Origin: Nymphalis io
Lineage: Eukaryota; Arthropoda; Insecta; Lepidoptera; Nymphalidae
Direction: 5' to 3'
Length of the DNA: 64,000 bases
Assembly: GCF_905147045.1 (NCBI RefSeq)
Contig: NC_065905.1
Location: 5,580,001 to 5,644,000, forward strand
Of the stretch, positions 10,861 to 23,164 are shown one piece after another. The translations under genes and the position numbers were made by a program. The notes below the pieces were generated by a model. The model was given only the letters and a program-made list of their open reading frames with translations. It was not told where the DNA came from and searched no databases. Position 1 is the stretch's first letter. The number at the start of each line of letters is the position of its first letter.

Positions 10861-13811
10861 TTATAATCTCATTTTGTAAAGAAGGCTATAACAATTTTTA
10901 TTAATCATATCCGATTTTTTTAATTATTAAAATTCGTATTTAAAGTGTACATTGCGTTTAATTTTTCTAATATTGAATTAGAGTTGTCAAAATACAGATT
11001 TTTTTTATTTCATTTAACAAAGAAATTAGCGGTTTTTTCACATGAGTCGAATACAAACAAGTGAAATTGTCTTTAAGAAAACAATAAATGCTGGTTTTCG
11101 TTAACTATCTCTGAGATTAGATTCTCTACGGTAATAAACTTTCACCGGCAAATTCTTACTCTATAAAGATGCTGCATCGAGTCTATAGTTTTCGTTTGTG
11201 GTTCGAAATTAAAATAAACTGTTTGCTCGTGTTACTTCGTCAAGTTTCACTATCGTCAGTTTGTGTAGTGTTAATTATTTCACGTATTATATATTAGATA
11301 GATAATTCACTATCGCTTTCTCACTTAGACGAACTACATTTATTTAGTATAGTACATACTCGTACATATATAGTAGCATAACCGGTTTTGCATGTTATAC
11401 GATTGCTGACCGTTGCAATTGGTTTGCGTGCTCCTTCGCGGGTTCAATTCCAGTTCAATATTATTGTTATAATTATAATTTTTTGTTTCCTATTCGTTTG
11501 TGTAACGTTTTCATTTATATTTTTGTAATTTGTAAAAATAGTGTAACATGTTAGACTATTTTTTTTTTTAGATTAGTAATATTATCACATAAAATACGTA
11601 CGACTGATTAACTCAGTAGTCAGCTGCTCAATTTAAGGTCGAAGGTTCGATTTTCGCTACATATTTGTGTAAACCATATGGCTGTTTGTATTCTTATGTT
11701 TGTGGATTTAGCAATCTAGTGATAGATGACCGTATGTAATTGTATGTAATATATATATATATATAATATATATATGATGTTGGTAGAGATTTTGTATAAC
11801 TCGCCACTAGATGGCGCTATAGCAATCCACTACTATGCCGTTCAAGCGCATGACATGAAAATTGCTATGGACACATGCATAAATTTACAAACACAATAAC
11901 GCGTACATTCACAGATAATGAATAATTTTTGTAATGCGTTTAACCAAAAATAATACGATGAAACTTGAAAGATTACACACCAACAAGCGTGGAAACCAAT
12001 TGTTCAAAAGAAAGAAAGGAAATTCAACTTTATGCACAAAAATTTAACGATTAAATAAAGTATGAAAGTGAAAAATGCTTTTAAGATGCAAATTACAAAG
12101 TTAAATATTTTAAACAAATACTTTTAAACGCTCCAACTGCTTAAGTCGATTGAGGTGATTGTGAGAATATTGATTTTTATAATACTTATTCGAAAAAGTA
12201 TACAATTTTTTTGTAACGTTCGTAAAGAAAGAAAAAAAATGAAATGAAAGTTTTATAACATTCGTAAACAAAACAGGCAAAGCACCAGACTCCATCTGCT
12301 TAATAATTTATTTTGCTCGTTTTGTTTGGCGGTGTAGGAGAACATCGTGAGGAAACCTATATGTGTCGAGAAAATGATGTCACTAGTGGAATAAGAATCA
12401 TAGCTATGACGTAAGAGGAGAGGAGGTCGCACCCCAACAGTGGGATATAATTTTGCTGTTACTTAGTAAGACATTTTAAATATACATTAAATACACAAAT
12501 AATAATTATTCGATGAGAAATGATTAACATGATAACAAGTGTGGAATCTCGATCAGTTGATGAAAATATAAGAAGTGCTTTTTAAGGTTTTACGCCTGTA
12601 GTAAAAATGTTCTCCGATATGTAACATCGAAGTTATGATTATCGACGGAATATATAATTTAAAAAAGAAATCAATAAATAAATATGGAATAAATTGAATG
12701 GAAACATAGAGTTTCGTTAATTAAATAAGTATATTTTTGTTATTCATTATAACAATATATATATTATAACAATATATAGGTTAAGAGTAGAGCTTGCAGT
12801 TACTACACACGAGTCGGTTTTACTTCATAGGCGCGCAAGTAGCGCAATATTTAACATCGAAAAAGCAAGCGATCGAACCCACGGGCTAAATATTAAAGAC
12901 GTTTTATTTCGTAAGGGATTCAGAAAATAACAGCTTATGTATTTCTTTACCTGCACAAACTAGCAGTTATGGGTTGTATCAATTTTCTGCTTGAATTATT
13001 ACCGTTAAATTATATTATTGAATTAATTTCCTTATACTTGAGTTATGTATAAAGGAGTAACTGCTAAGTATCTATCCGGTTCTTCCCAGTTTTCCATGTT
13101 TCAAACAGCGATGAAGTGATCAAAGTAGTGTACTCGCTATATTTGCAAACAAATGGCGAACCGTGTTTCAACTACTCCAATCGTGGATACATTTCCTAAC
13201 GATTGTCGTGATTCAGGTTGAAGAACACAAACGTACAGAGCGCAGTGTTCATGGGTATCGTCTCTGCTGAAGCTGAAGTTCTTTATCCTAATTTAAAATC
13301 AGTGAGAGGAAATATATAATCAAATCTTTTAATTAATATCATTAAATAATTTTACCTTCTAATCACTGTTTCTTATACATCATGATATGTTTACTTATGT
13401 TATTGCTTTCTTGCAAAATAAACACATATTAAGTATATCTCAAGTTGCAATTATAAATGTTTCCGAACGAGGACCGTTGACCGTTAACCTCAATAAAACA
13501 GGTTTTGTTTCATAAAAGTCGAATCTGAATCGAAATGGCATATAACATCACTCTCCCAATTTCTGATATACTATAACTCATATATATTATCACGTATTTC
13601 TGCCTGTGTTGACTTTGCATGTAATAAATGAAAATGACAATAAAGTGTGAAATCCTATCCGTGATTTTCCATATAGGATATGTATTTTATTTAAGAAATA
13701 GCCTTCCTTTCAAATTAATCATGTAACACGACGATTTCAAAGTGATTAATTTGATTATGAATATAATTTGTGATTTTTCTTTAATCACGAAACCAGGATA
13801 ATTCGATTGAA
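10861..13811. other. Repeat-littered AT-rich stretch
   Basis: No gene supported. It contains three tRNA-like B-box remnants (about 11395-11455, 11600-11655 and 12860-12890), an AT microsatellite at 11750-11775, a CTCF-like site at 11801-11820 and a decayed family A copy at about 12332-12465. A partial LINE 3'-end fragment is at about 13044-13110. Confidence 0.45.
11804..11817 (+). promoter_or_regulatory. CTCF-core-like motif
   Basis: CCACTAGATGGCGC matches the CCASYAGRKGGC core known for CTCF. The 20-bp context TCGCCACTAGATGGCGCTAT recurs with one change on the opposite strand at 24882-24863. Binding is inferred only. Confidence 0.35.
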
Positions 13812-14091
13812 GATTTTTTTTTATATAGAATAGGAAGGCGGACGAAATATAGGCCACCTGATGGTAAGTGGTCACTAATGTCCCTAGGCATTGTAAGAAA
13901 TGTTAACCATCGCTTACATCACCAATGCGCCACCAACCTTGGGAACTAAGATGTTATGTCCCTTGTGCCTGTAACTGGCTCACTCACTCTTCAAACCGGA
14001 ACACTACAATACCAAATACTGCTATTTTGCGGTATAATATCTGATGGGTGGTACCTACCCAGACGAGCTTGCCCAAAGCTCTACCACCAGT
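13812..14091 (-). mobile_element. SINE family B copy
   Basis: A T-tract at 13813-13822, then ATAGAATAGGAAGGCGGACG, through to CTCTACCACCAG. It is near full length with a small deletion around 13975 and is flanked by ordinary AT-rich DNA. Confidence 0.82.
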
Positions 14092-15494
14092 AAAACAGCT
14101 CTAAACAGCTCTTAAACATTGTTAATAAACACAATTAAAAAATAAATTAGCAATTCACTTAATATTAAGCGAAACAGTCGCATCTAATCTGTGGAATAGA
14201 AATATAAAAAATAAATGTTTTAATATTAGGGACTTTGTCTGCAGAAAGGGCGAACTGCGTTACATTCGATATGTCGCATATTCAACGCTTGTCTTTCTGC
14301 AGTGCGTTCTCTAACGTCGTGTCTCACTTGATTAAGTTAGAAACACGGTGATACGCTATTTTGATGCGTTTCGACTCGATTGAATTCTATACTTGTGAAC
14401 TCGCTATAAGGAAGTGTTACAATATCTCTAAATATACTATATAATGACTATGTTACGAATATATTATATAGTAAATTATTTCATTCCGCAGTAATATATA
14501 AGAATAAACAATAGTATAATGTTGTTGGCATCTAAATAAGGTTAATTTAATGCCAACTCGACTCACGTAACTCACTTAAGGAATATTAAATACTTTTTAT
14601 CAAGATACATATATTGCCGTATTACATCAAAACGAGTGTGGCCTGATTTAATTATTCTACAATCTATTATATAATACATTATATATACATTCCATTCCCG
14701 TGAATTGCGTGAATATTAAATGTATATATCTATGTTTAATTATAAATGAGTTACTTATATACAAATATACATACAACTTATACCAGAAGATGAAGTATCG
14801 GGGAATGTTTTAGTATATAATATTGTTATATACGCATCTTAGCTTAGCAGTTTCATCTAAGCCTGAATTTCTTGTGCTAATATAAAAGTAAAGCGTGTAA
14901 ATGTTCCACCCCAGGAACACAACTAACATAAACAAGATGAAGGCAAAAAAAATGCAATCCAAAATAGTTGATTGTTATGCTGCCTGGAAATAAAAAAGGG
15001 CAAGCAAATTAAACTTTGAATTATTGTTAACGAATTATTATCAGCGCCTAGCAAATGAATTATAAAATGAAATTCAGCATATGTTAATTCAGTGGTGCTT
15101 TAACAAATATGATTAGTTAAGTTTCATATATTCTAACCAATTTTTGGTATATTTGTCATTGACGAAATCTTCCTGGGGAGCCTTCTTGGTCGTCCTTGAT
15201 ACGGATTGGAGAGACTTTGTTCTAACCACTGGGCCACAGCTCTATAATTATTATTAACTAATGTTATATTGAATGAATTTGCGAAGGAATGCTCAACATG
15301 TCGACCACGTAATTTCGAAGCGGAGAAGCGACGATTCATGATGATAATCTGCTTGAAACGTGTCGAGCATCCCTCGATAAAATTGTTAACTATATTATAT
15401 TATGAACACCAAGTTTATTTAGTAGTATAATACATTTTTGCTAGTCTTTCACTTCTCGGGATAGAAAGTACTTGACCCAAAATGTTAGCCGTAA
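14092..15494. other. AT-rich stretch with one SINE-head-like fragment
   Basis: No gene. A minus-strand tRNA-like segment near 15243-15175 (GTGGCCCAGTGGTTAGAAC) looks like the head of a decayed SINE of another family. TAA at 15492-15494 is the target site of the Harbinger pair. Confidence 0.4.
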
Positions 15495-15718
15495 GGCCTC
15501 TGCCTCGAATCTCGCGGGCAGCGGGGCGGCGGCGGCGGCGGCGCGGGAGCGGCAGGATCTTACGCGTATAATCAAATGGACCGGCCCTCGAATACAGCGG
15601 TGCAGGAGCGGCGCGGGGGCGGGCAACGAGCGGTGCACTCCAGTCAAGCGGTGACCGCCCGCGTTGCGCGTCTGCATTGTAGGTATAGTGTTGTACATTT
15701 TTTTTGTGACGTATCAAA

Positions 15719-15834
15719 ATGTCTTCGGACGTGCAAGAGCTAATTATTTCGGCAATCTTTGAGAGGACACCCATATGGAACAGCAAAGATGTGAACCATA
15801 AAAATAGAAGAATAATTAACCAATTATTAGTCGT
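15719..15834 (+). pseudogene. Truncated MADF-domain gene start (copy 1)
   Basis: The frame begins MSSDVQELIISAIFERTPIW and continues through NSKDVNHKNRRIINQL, the first helix region of a MADF DNA-binding domain. Such proteins are the second ORF of many insect PIF/Harbinger elements. About 38 residues remain before the deletion joint at about 15830; the residues after that are out of context. Confidence 0.65.
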
Positions 15835-15994
15835 AGAATTTGTCGGGATTTTGTCTCTGTTCTTCATAATTTCGATGAAACTCGCCATTTATTTTCCTTG
15901 CCCTATAGTAGGGATCCACTTCTTCTTTTGCCCACAATAAGTCGAGCGTTAGGAATAAATTTGAATCAAAAAGATGTCGCCGTTTTTCAGACAT
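15827..15994 (-). pseudogene. Truncated Harbinger transposase N-terminus (copy 1)
   Basis: The minus-strand frame starts MSEKRRHLFD and includes ARKINGEFHRNYEEQRQNPD followed by KFYD and a stop created at the deletion joint. The GEFH...NPDKF pattern is that of the region just before the DDE domain in Harbinger transposases. No catalytic residues remain. Confidence 0.65.
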
Positions 15995-16395
15995 TTCGTT
16001 CGCGAATAAAAACAAATATCTCGACAACACAACCATGAACACAACACTACACCGCTATAGTGCCGCGCGATCTGCCCGCTGGTTTGGAGAACAGGTATGC
16101 GTTGCCCGCCCCGCTGCCGCGCCGCCGCCGCCGCCGCCCCGCTGCCCGCAAAATTCGAGGCAGAGGCCTTAGGCCTCTGCCTCGAATCTCGCGGGCAGCG
16201 GGGCGGCGGCGGCGGCGGCGCGGGAGCGGCAGGATCTTACGCGTATAATCAAATGGACCGACCCTCGAATACAGCGGTGCAGGAGCGGCGCGGGGGCGGG
16301 CAACGAGCGGTGCACTCCAGTCAAGCGGTGACCGCCCGCGTTGCGCGTCTGCATTGTAGGTATAGTGTTGTACATTTTTTTTGTGACGTATCAAA

Positions 16396-16511
16396 ATGTC
16401 TTCGGACGTGCAAGAGCTAATTATTTCGGCAATCTTTGAGAGGACACCCATATGGAACAGCAAAGATGTGAACCATAAAAATAGAAGAATAATTAACCAA
16501 TTATTAGTCGT
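16396..16511 (+). pseudogene. Truncated MADF-domain gene start (copy 2)
   Basis: Identical in content to the fragment at 15719, with the same start MSSDVQELII and the same loss of the rest of the domain. Confidence 0.65.
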
Positions 16512-16671
16512 AGAATTTGTCGGGATTTTGTCTCTGTTCTTCATAATTTCGATAAAACTCGCCATTTATTTTCCTTGCCCTATAGTAGGGATCCACTTCT
16601 TCTTTTGCCCACAATAAATCGAGCGTTAGGAATAAATTTGAATCAAAAAGATGTCGCCGTTTTTCAGACAT
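16504..16671 (-). pseudogene. Truncated Harbinger transposase N-terminus (copy 2)
   Basis: It matches copy 1 apart from single substitutions (for example GEFYRN instead of GEFHRN) and ends at the same deletion joint. Confidence 0.65.
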
Positions 16672-17063
16672 TTCGTTCGCGAATAAAAACAAATATCTCG
16701 ACAACACAACCACGAACACAACACTACACCGCTATAGTGCCGCGCGATCTGCCCGCTAGTTTGGAGAACAGGTATGCGTTGCCCGCTCCGCTGCCGCGCC
16801 GCCGCCGCCGCCGCCCCGCTGCCCGCAAAATTCGAGGCAGAGGCCTAACAACTTTGTGCACGGACTGACATTGTTTATAAGTGACGATTATACGTGTTTT
16901 TCTTTAGTGTTTACCTGTATTAATATCCTAACAAAGGTGTATTTTCAAGTTCATATGTATATAATATAAAGAAACACAGTTTCGTTGTATGTGTATCGCA
17001 TACTTATAGTTAAATAAATAAAAGTTATATCATATATTGTATTAAAAAGTAAAGTAGATGCGT

Positions 17064-17282
17064 ATAAAGGTCCCACAGCTGGGTTAAGGTTTTGAGCTTA
17101 TTCCACCACGCTGCACCAATGCGGGTTGGTGGATACATATGTGGCAGATTTACATTAGACGCATTCAGGTTTCCTTACGATGTTTTCCCTCACCGCTGAC
17201 CACGAGATTAATTATATACAAATTAAAGTCGATATAATTTTATATGTACTTGCCCGGGTGCGTACCCATAATTTTCGGCTTA
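17064..17282 (-). mobile_element. Old, diverged SINE family A copy
   Basis: The order of family A motifs is kept (CCCACAGCTGGG, TTCCACCACGCTGC, GCGGGTTGGTGG, AGGTTTCCTTACGATGTTTT) but with many substitutions and small deletions. The tRNA-like head is nearly erased. Confidence 0.65.
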
Positions 17283-17724
17283 TATATTTTTCTCTCCACT
17301 GACATTGGCGTTTGTGTCTTTTATGTTTTGATATTTTATGGCTCCGTTAAGTAATTATTAATTTTGATATTAATAACAATCAACTTTCATTCATGTATTG
17401 TTCGTCATTCAAACGTTTGTAGGGCGGGCACGTATTTAACAAATAAAATTATAATTGCAGAGTCTAAGACTTGCGTCATATGATAGCACTTATTAGTAAC
17501 ACGTGATATCCGGTTTCAGTGGAAACCTTAAAGGGTAACATTTTACGTAATACCCCTTTCTAGAATGCTGATAGATTAATGATGCACCCAATCACCGTAC
17601 GCTTTGGAAAATCGTGGTAGATTGTAAACCTTCTCCTCGGGAGAAGCGGTCTTTGCCCAGCAATGCGATGGTATGTTACCATCGCATTGCTTAATTTTAA
17701 GAGATTAGTTATCTTTTATGGTAT

Positions 17725-18068
17725 CGGTAGGTGGACGGGCAAATAGGCCACCTGACGTTAAGAAGATTGATGTAAGAAATATTATCCATTCCTTACATCA
17801 CCAATGCACCACCTTGGCAAGGAATTTGTTATGTCCCTTGTGCCTGTAGTTACACTGGCTCACTTACCACTCAAACCGGAACACAACAATACTAAGCTAT
17901 TGCTATTTAGCGGTAGAATGTGTAGTGACCGGAGAGGTACCACCCACTCCTCAGGAATAGTTCATATTTCTTTCATATTTCTTACGGCGCTAACATCTAT
18001 AGGCAGTGGTGACCACTTACCATCAGGAGGCCCATTTGCTCTTCCGCCAACTTATTTATAAAAAAAAA
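17725..18068. mobile_element. Inverted composite of SINE family B
   Basis: A minus-orientation copy (17725 to about 17932) meets a plus-orientation, internally deleted copy (about 17933-18068). The latter ends in a genuine A tract at 18061-18068. The A-tail ends face outward, so the pair can fold as a hairpin. The 85-aa ORF across it is not a gene. Confidence 0.72.
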
Positions 18069-18660
18069 TCACACAGCAGTTATATTATCAAATACGTAAA
18101 ATTTATTAAAAAAGTAATATACACAATAAAAAAGATGATAACTCATAATTTAAAATTATAATTTATATTTGCTGCGGCTCAGGATATTTGTCATTTATAT
18201 TTTCGACTACCAAGTGTCCTTGATTCGGTTTTTTCACATTCGGTTCGGTTTATATATCACATATAGTAGTTAGACAAATATTTAATTTTAAAGGTAACGT
18301 TAAAATAAATACCAAAGTGACATAATTTTCCACGTCATTATGTAAAGTTAAAAAATTTTGATATTACGTAAATAAAATCGGTACATTATGTTGAATATTT
18401 CGATCGTGTCCAAATCTGTCGAATGACCGAACGCTGTACGTGGCGTAATTTTTGATACGACCTCGGATTATTCTTTGCTGATAATTTTTAACCAAAAAAC
18501 GCAATACTTTTAGTATGTCAATATACCGTATACCGCTCATTTTTAAAATATGAATGATTTTGTAGGACATTAGATGATATGTTTATTAATTGTATAGATA
18601 TTTTTTGTCTCTCTATATTGAAGAAGTCCTCTTGCCTGATCAAATACCTCATTGCCTCAC
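18069..18660. other. AT-rich stretch without gene
   Basis: Only an unsupported 68-aa minus-strand ORF and a simple AT-rich background. Confidence 0.4.
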
Positions 18661-18870
18661 TCATATAATCCGGTGGGACAGGAAATGCGACACCACCGGA
18701 AATAGTTCAACCGCTGTACTAACGTCTTTACAAGCAAGGAAGTGTTGACTGCCAACTACTGCTACTGAGAATTTCTCGACGGAATTAGCATACATACAAA
18801 AAAAAATATTGGCCGACCCGGGATTTAAACCTAGTACCTCGGGCATCTAAAACACGAAAGGCTAGCCAGA
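18661..18870 (-). mobile_element. SINE family D copy
   Basis: On the minus strand a tRNA-like head with B-box-like GGTTTAAATCC (about 18833-18823) precedes a body containing TTGGCAGTCAACACTTCC and TTTCCGGTGGTGTCGCATTT. The body resembles the segment at 33731-33880. I recognise this as a SINE-like repeat common in moths and butterflies. Confidence 0.6.
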
Positions 18871-20515
18871 AAAAAAAAACTAGAAAAACATGACAACCTT
18901 TTTTAAAATTATTTAAATTCGTCTTTGTTGCAAAATGTTTCATCTACAACGTTATATATACTAAAAAAGCTTTTTACAACAAGATTTCCAATAAAATATG
19001 TAGATCACGCGATATATAAAAGTAGGTGGTAGGTATATGTAGGAACTCGCAAGCGGCATGACCATACACATTTCACCACTTAAAAAGACAGGTTATGTTA
19101 GGTGTACGTGAATAGGCTCACGTCACACCTCGTCAATAATCCATTTGGATTCATGACCAACTTTACCGACCGAAACATCATCTAACTGACTGCTTTAGAA
19201 TCGTAATTCATCGTGTGAGTATAGTTAATAAAACTAATATATTATACGCCATGAGTAAATATAGAAGATGTACAGCGAAATCAGCTTGGAGACGTTTTCG
19301 AGTTTGTATGTGCCTCGAATTCTCGCAATTATTATATTATTATTTTCCTACTAAATAGTTCAGTGAAGTATTTTTGACAGTGGAAATTTACGTCACAAAA
19401 AATACAAAATTAATATTAATGCTATAATAATATAAGATGAGAAATTTTAATGCTTTATCTACAGCCGTAGATGAATAAAGAAACGTTTGTTTATATAAAG
19501 TTTATATATTTATTATATTGAAGAGGAAAAGTTATTTCAGAGTAGACACGAGGCGTTAGATACAAAATCAGAACGAATTATCTTATAATATAAAGGTGAC
19601 TCCGAAATTTCCGGAGATGGAGAAATTCATTCATTCATTCTATTAAAAATTATGTTATATATATATTTATTATAACTATTAAATATATTTATTATAATTA
19701 TTACTATTAAAAATTATGTATTATATACAACATATATATAACTGTTTATTTATTCATCTGCTGACGGTGCAATACTACAAATTCAAAAACTTATCCGAAC
19801 TGACTTGACAGTATATAAAATAAATTGAATTAAATAAACGGAATAAACACTTTCCTTACTTATCATATATAAGTTTTTTCACACAATTTTTAAAGGCAGA
19901 CATAATATAAAAAATAACATTCAATTTCAAAGTTTAATTTTAAAATGATCAAATATAAGACAATAAAACAAATTCGGTAATAAACTCCGTTTTATAAAAT
20001 CGATGAACTTAAAAATAAGTGAAAAAGAACAAAGTCAATCCAATTAAATGTTTACTTAGTGGGTAGCCTCGTATATTTTATTCTATTAAATTGTTGACAA
20101 ATGTTTATCAAATTCGAAAAGAGAGCCACGTGATCATTTCAGCTGCTCGTTATGGTATTTTGTTTTCCTGCTATAATATGAACTATCAATTATCATTTAC
20201 AAAACTACAATAGGCCAACTAATAATCGTTTATCTTATATTGCGTTGGAGAGAGTTGTCATAAAACAGTTTGTTTATTCGACACTTAGACAGCAACTGCT
20301 AATATGTATTACGTAATGCTGATTCGTAGACTGAGACTACTCTTCATTTCTAATGGCACGTACTCCTTCAGGGCGATACGCGCAATGCTGGTAACTCTAT
20401 TGCTTAATCGGTTGATGAAACCGTGTTGTCAGATGTCAGATGGTTATCTAAACAATCGTTGCATGCTCACTCTTGCCATGTTGCATATATGCACTCTTAA
20501 AATGGTACTCATTTT
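18871..20515. other. AT-rich stretch without recognised gene
   Basis: No supported exon. Short AT microsatellite-like runs occur around 19640-19740. Confidence 0.4.
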
Positions 20516-20640
20516 ACTCATGGCTCAGTGGTTAGAACACGGGAATTTTAACCGAAGACTGAATTTTCATGTACTTGTGCTTATAATTCATGCCGTGCTT
20601 GGTGCTGATGGGAAAAAATTGTGATGAGACCTGCATGCTT
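20516..20640 (+). mobile_element. Diverged SINE family A fragment
   Basis: ATGGCTCAGTGGTTAGAACA, then a gap, then CTGAATTTTCATGTACTTG and a GAGACCTGCATG match follow family A order. The B-box region is deleted. The 106-aa ORF overlapping it is not supported. Confidence 0.5.
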
Positions 20641-20856
20641 CAATCATTTACCAAATTTAAATAAAAATAAGCTTTTTCGCATGAGTAGCGTTTAAGATTA
20701 CTGATTGATCTTAGCGTGATGTTAAATAGATTATAATAATATTTCTCAATAAGTGGGCTTTATAACGTAAAGAGAATGTTTTAAATCGAAGATCGATAAA
20801 TTAACCCATCAGCTTTGTATATTAGATTTGAGTTCAAGTTGTTGGCTATATTTACA

Positions 20857-21125
20857 TTTTATAGAATAGGAAGGCGGACGAGCATATGGGCCACAGTTGG
20901 TAAGTGGTCACCAACGCCCATAGACATTGGCATTGTAAGAAATGTTAATATGTTGTTGCTTGCATCACCAATGCGCCACCAACCTTGGGAACTAAGATGT
21001 TATATCCCTTGTGCCTGTAATTACACTGGCTCACTCATCCTTCAAACCGGAACACAACAGTACCAAGTACTGCTGTTTTGCTGTAGAATATCTGATGAGT
21101 GGGTGGTACCTACCCAGACGAGCTA
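20857..21125 (-). mobile_element. SINE family B copy
   Basis: It runs from TTTTATAGAATAGGAAGGCG to CCCAGACGAGCT, ending about 25 bp short of the usual CCACCAG end. A small rearrangement lies around 20946-20960. Confidence 0.8.
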
Positions 21126-23160
21126 AACTGAACTTACAATAATTTAAATGAAATAACTAATTATTAAAATAATATGTGTGTTGATAGCTAAGAATATTTG
21201 TAAAAGTTTTCCTTTACGTCCTGTATATATATTTTTGTTTTACATCGAATTGTTAATTACTTGTTAAAAATAAATAATGGCTGTTGAAAGGTACCGTCGT
21301 CGCAACGTTTATTTCATAAAAGTAATAAATTTAAATAAACAGTTACGTGCAAGAAGTTGAAATTCGCGTGAACGCATGGAATGAATACTCTTAACATCAC
21401 ATCAAAATCAACAGCACATCAAAATCAAGTTCTTTCGAAAAATAAAAGATAAATAACGAATAACGAGTTTGTAGAGATTTGTTACTTATAAAAAATAGTT
21501 ACGTGCTAGAAGTTGAACTTTATGTGCACTAAACTAAGTACGTAGTTAATAGTCTATATAATTAAATTTTATCTACGTAATATGTATAACAAGTAATAAT
21601 AGTAGGGGATGCTCTGCAACTTATCAACGAAGAAAATATGCTGATGCTGAGATAAATGATGAAATAAATGATTATGTTTTTCGTGGTTATAACTTCGCAA
21701 TAACAAGATAGTGTACAGTTGAGTAATATTGGCAGCACGAACAAACCTTGGATGAATAATTAATGCTATTGCCTATTAAATATTCAACACATCACAATGC
21801 AAGTTTTTAATAAAAAAAAAGCCTGTTAAGTATTTTCGTTTTATTTTAAAGATATTTTTTTATTATTTATTTATTAGCATTGAGGTTAATGCATCGAATG
21901 TGCTTTCTATTGTAATTAATTCTATACAATGCTCCGACGCACCCGATGGAATATTTTGTCTTCATTGACCGTTATTGTGTAATGAGAACATGAGATGTGT
22001 TGGAGAAACAGTTTCCGCGCTGTTTTATTGTACTTTTGATAAATTAATGATTTTATTTAACAATTTGTTTTAATATATGATGATGAAATTTTGTCATAAA
22101 TAATATTTTATTATTTAAAATAAAGCATTATGATATTTTTAAATTAACGCGTGAGTAGTTATAGGATACGAATCGTAATTGCATAAAGGATAATAAAATC
22201 TAATTCAATCCAGATTTAAAGAAATAATAACATAGCAAATAGTGTAACTTGTACTAAGCGATTGCTTTGAGTTGAAAATATCTCATTTTATGAGCCGTTT
22301 GAAGATATACTCAATTTTATTAGAAAGTGTTCGGAAATGTTAACATAAATGAATCTATGACAGCGAAGAAATATTTTATATAAAAGTCATTTGTTTATAT
22401 TCAATATAAAACTCTAAAAAATCTATTGTATAATATTAAAATATTACAATAAATAAATTTGAATATTCTATAGATATTTCTAAGCAGTGCCTCGGAGTCA
22501 TTAAGCACATGGGGCACGGGCTCAAGGCCCTCGACCTGGAGGCCTAAAAACGTTGAAACACAATGTCGATTTTTTTTACTTTCTAAGTGTGGCCAAGAGC
22601 GCTTGGCCTGAGACGATCCTGATAGCGTCATCTATTTTAAAGTAGGTCAAGGATGAACAGTTTTATAAATCGACAAACGGAGTTACACCCTTACAAGATG
22701 AACTTACTAGAGTTAAATATATTAAATAATTCATTCATATATAAGTATATTTAATAATTCAGTCATATCATAGTTTAGAGTGGACGTCTAGAAAGTTTTT
22801 GTTACTTTTTTAAGAAAAAAACTTAATCATCTTTTTATGGATAAAACCAAATTTATAGACGATTAATAAAGTTACTACTTTGTATGATCAAATAATTGAT
22901 GAATGTAAAGAGTTAATTTTATTATAACGTAAAAACTAAACACAAATAAAAATATATATTACCTTAAATCCATGTTTACGGTATTTGATTAATACTAGAG
23001 ACAAATATTATTTCCACTTGCAAACCCAATAAGATTCCTGTCACTAACACGTGTCCTTCCCGTCTGTTTAATTTTTGTATCACGGATGTCACTTTGAAAC
23101 GTTCGTCTAAAGTATCAACTCGTATAGGGTTTTATTTGAAACATTCACTAAAGTCGATAG
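21126..23160. other. AT-rich stretch without gene
   Basis: No supported coding region. A GC-richer piece at 22480-22630 carries a 76-aa minus-strand ORF (with GLQVEGLEPVPHVLNDSEAL) that I cannot assign; it may be a transposon remnant. Confidence 0.4.
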
Positions 23161-23164
23161 AAAG

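Larger units (their letters stand above)
15495..16168. mobile_element. PIF/Harbinger deletion derivative, copy 1 (674 bp)
   Basis: It begins GGCCTCTGCCTCGAAT and ends with the complement ATTCGAGGCAGAGGCC. The GC-rich TIRs extend about 50 bp into a GGC-repeat tract. Trinucleotide TAA lies on the left and TTA on the right, matching the 3-bp TWA target preference of PIF/Harbinger. Inside, a MADF-like gene start on the plus strand and a transposase start on the minus strand face each other, with everything between them deleted. Both genes stop soon after the join, so the element is non-autonomous. Confidence 0.82.
16172..16845. mobile_element. PIF/Harbinger deletion derivative, copy 2 (674 bp)
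   Basis: It has the same length, same TIRs and same internal deletion joint as copy 1, from which it is separated only by the trinucleotide TTA (16169-16171). I count about six single-base differences, all transitions. TAA at 16846-16848 closes the pair. The shared joint shows that both derive from one deleted master, by tandem duplication or by insertion of a sister copy into the target site. Confidence 0.82.

Noticed and set aside
15415..16565. 157-aa and 172-aa minus-strand ORFs in the Harbinger pair
   Set aside because: They run through GC-rich TIRs in a frame that gives Pro/Arg-rich noise; the real gene remnants are in other frames.
22401..22631. 76-aa minus-strand ORF with a protein-like stretch
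   Set aside because: No family recognised, no splice or poly(A) support; may be a transposon scrap. Not strong enough for a gene call.
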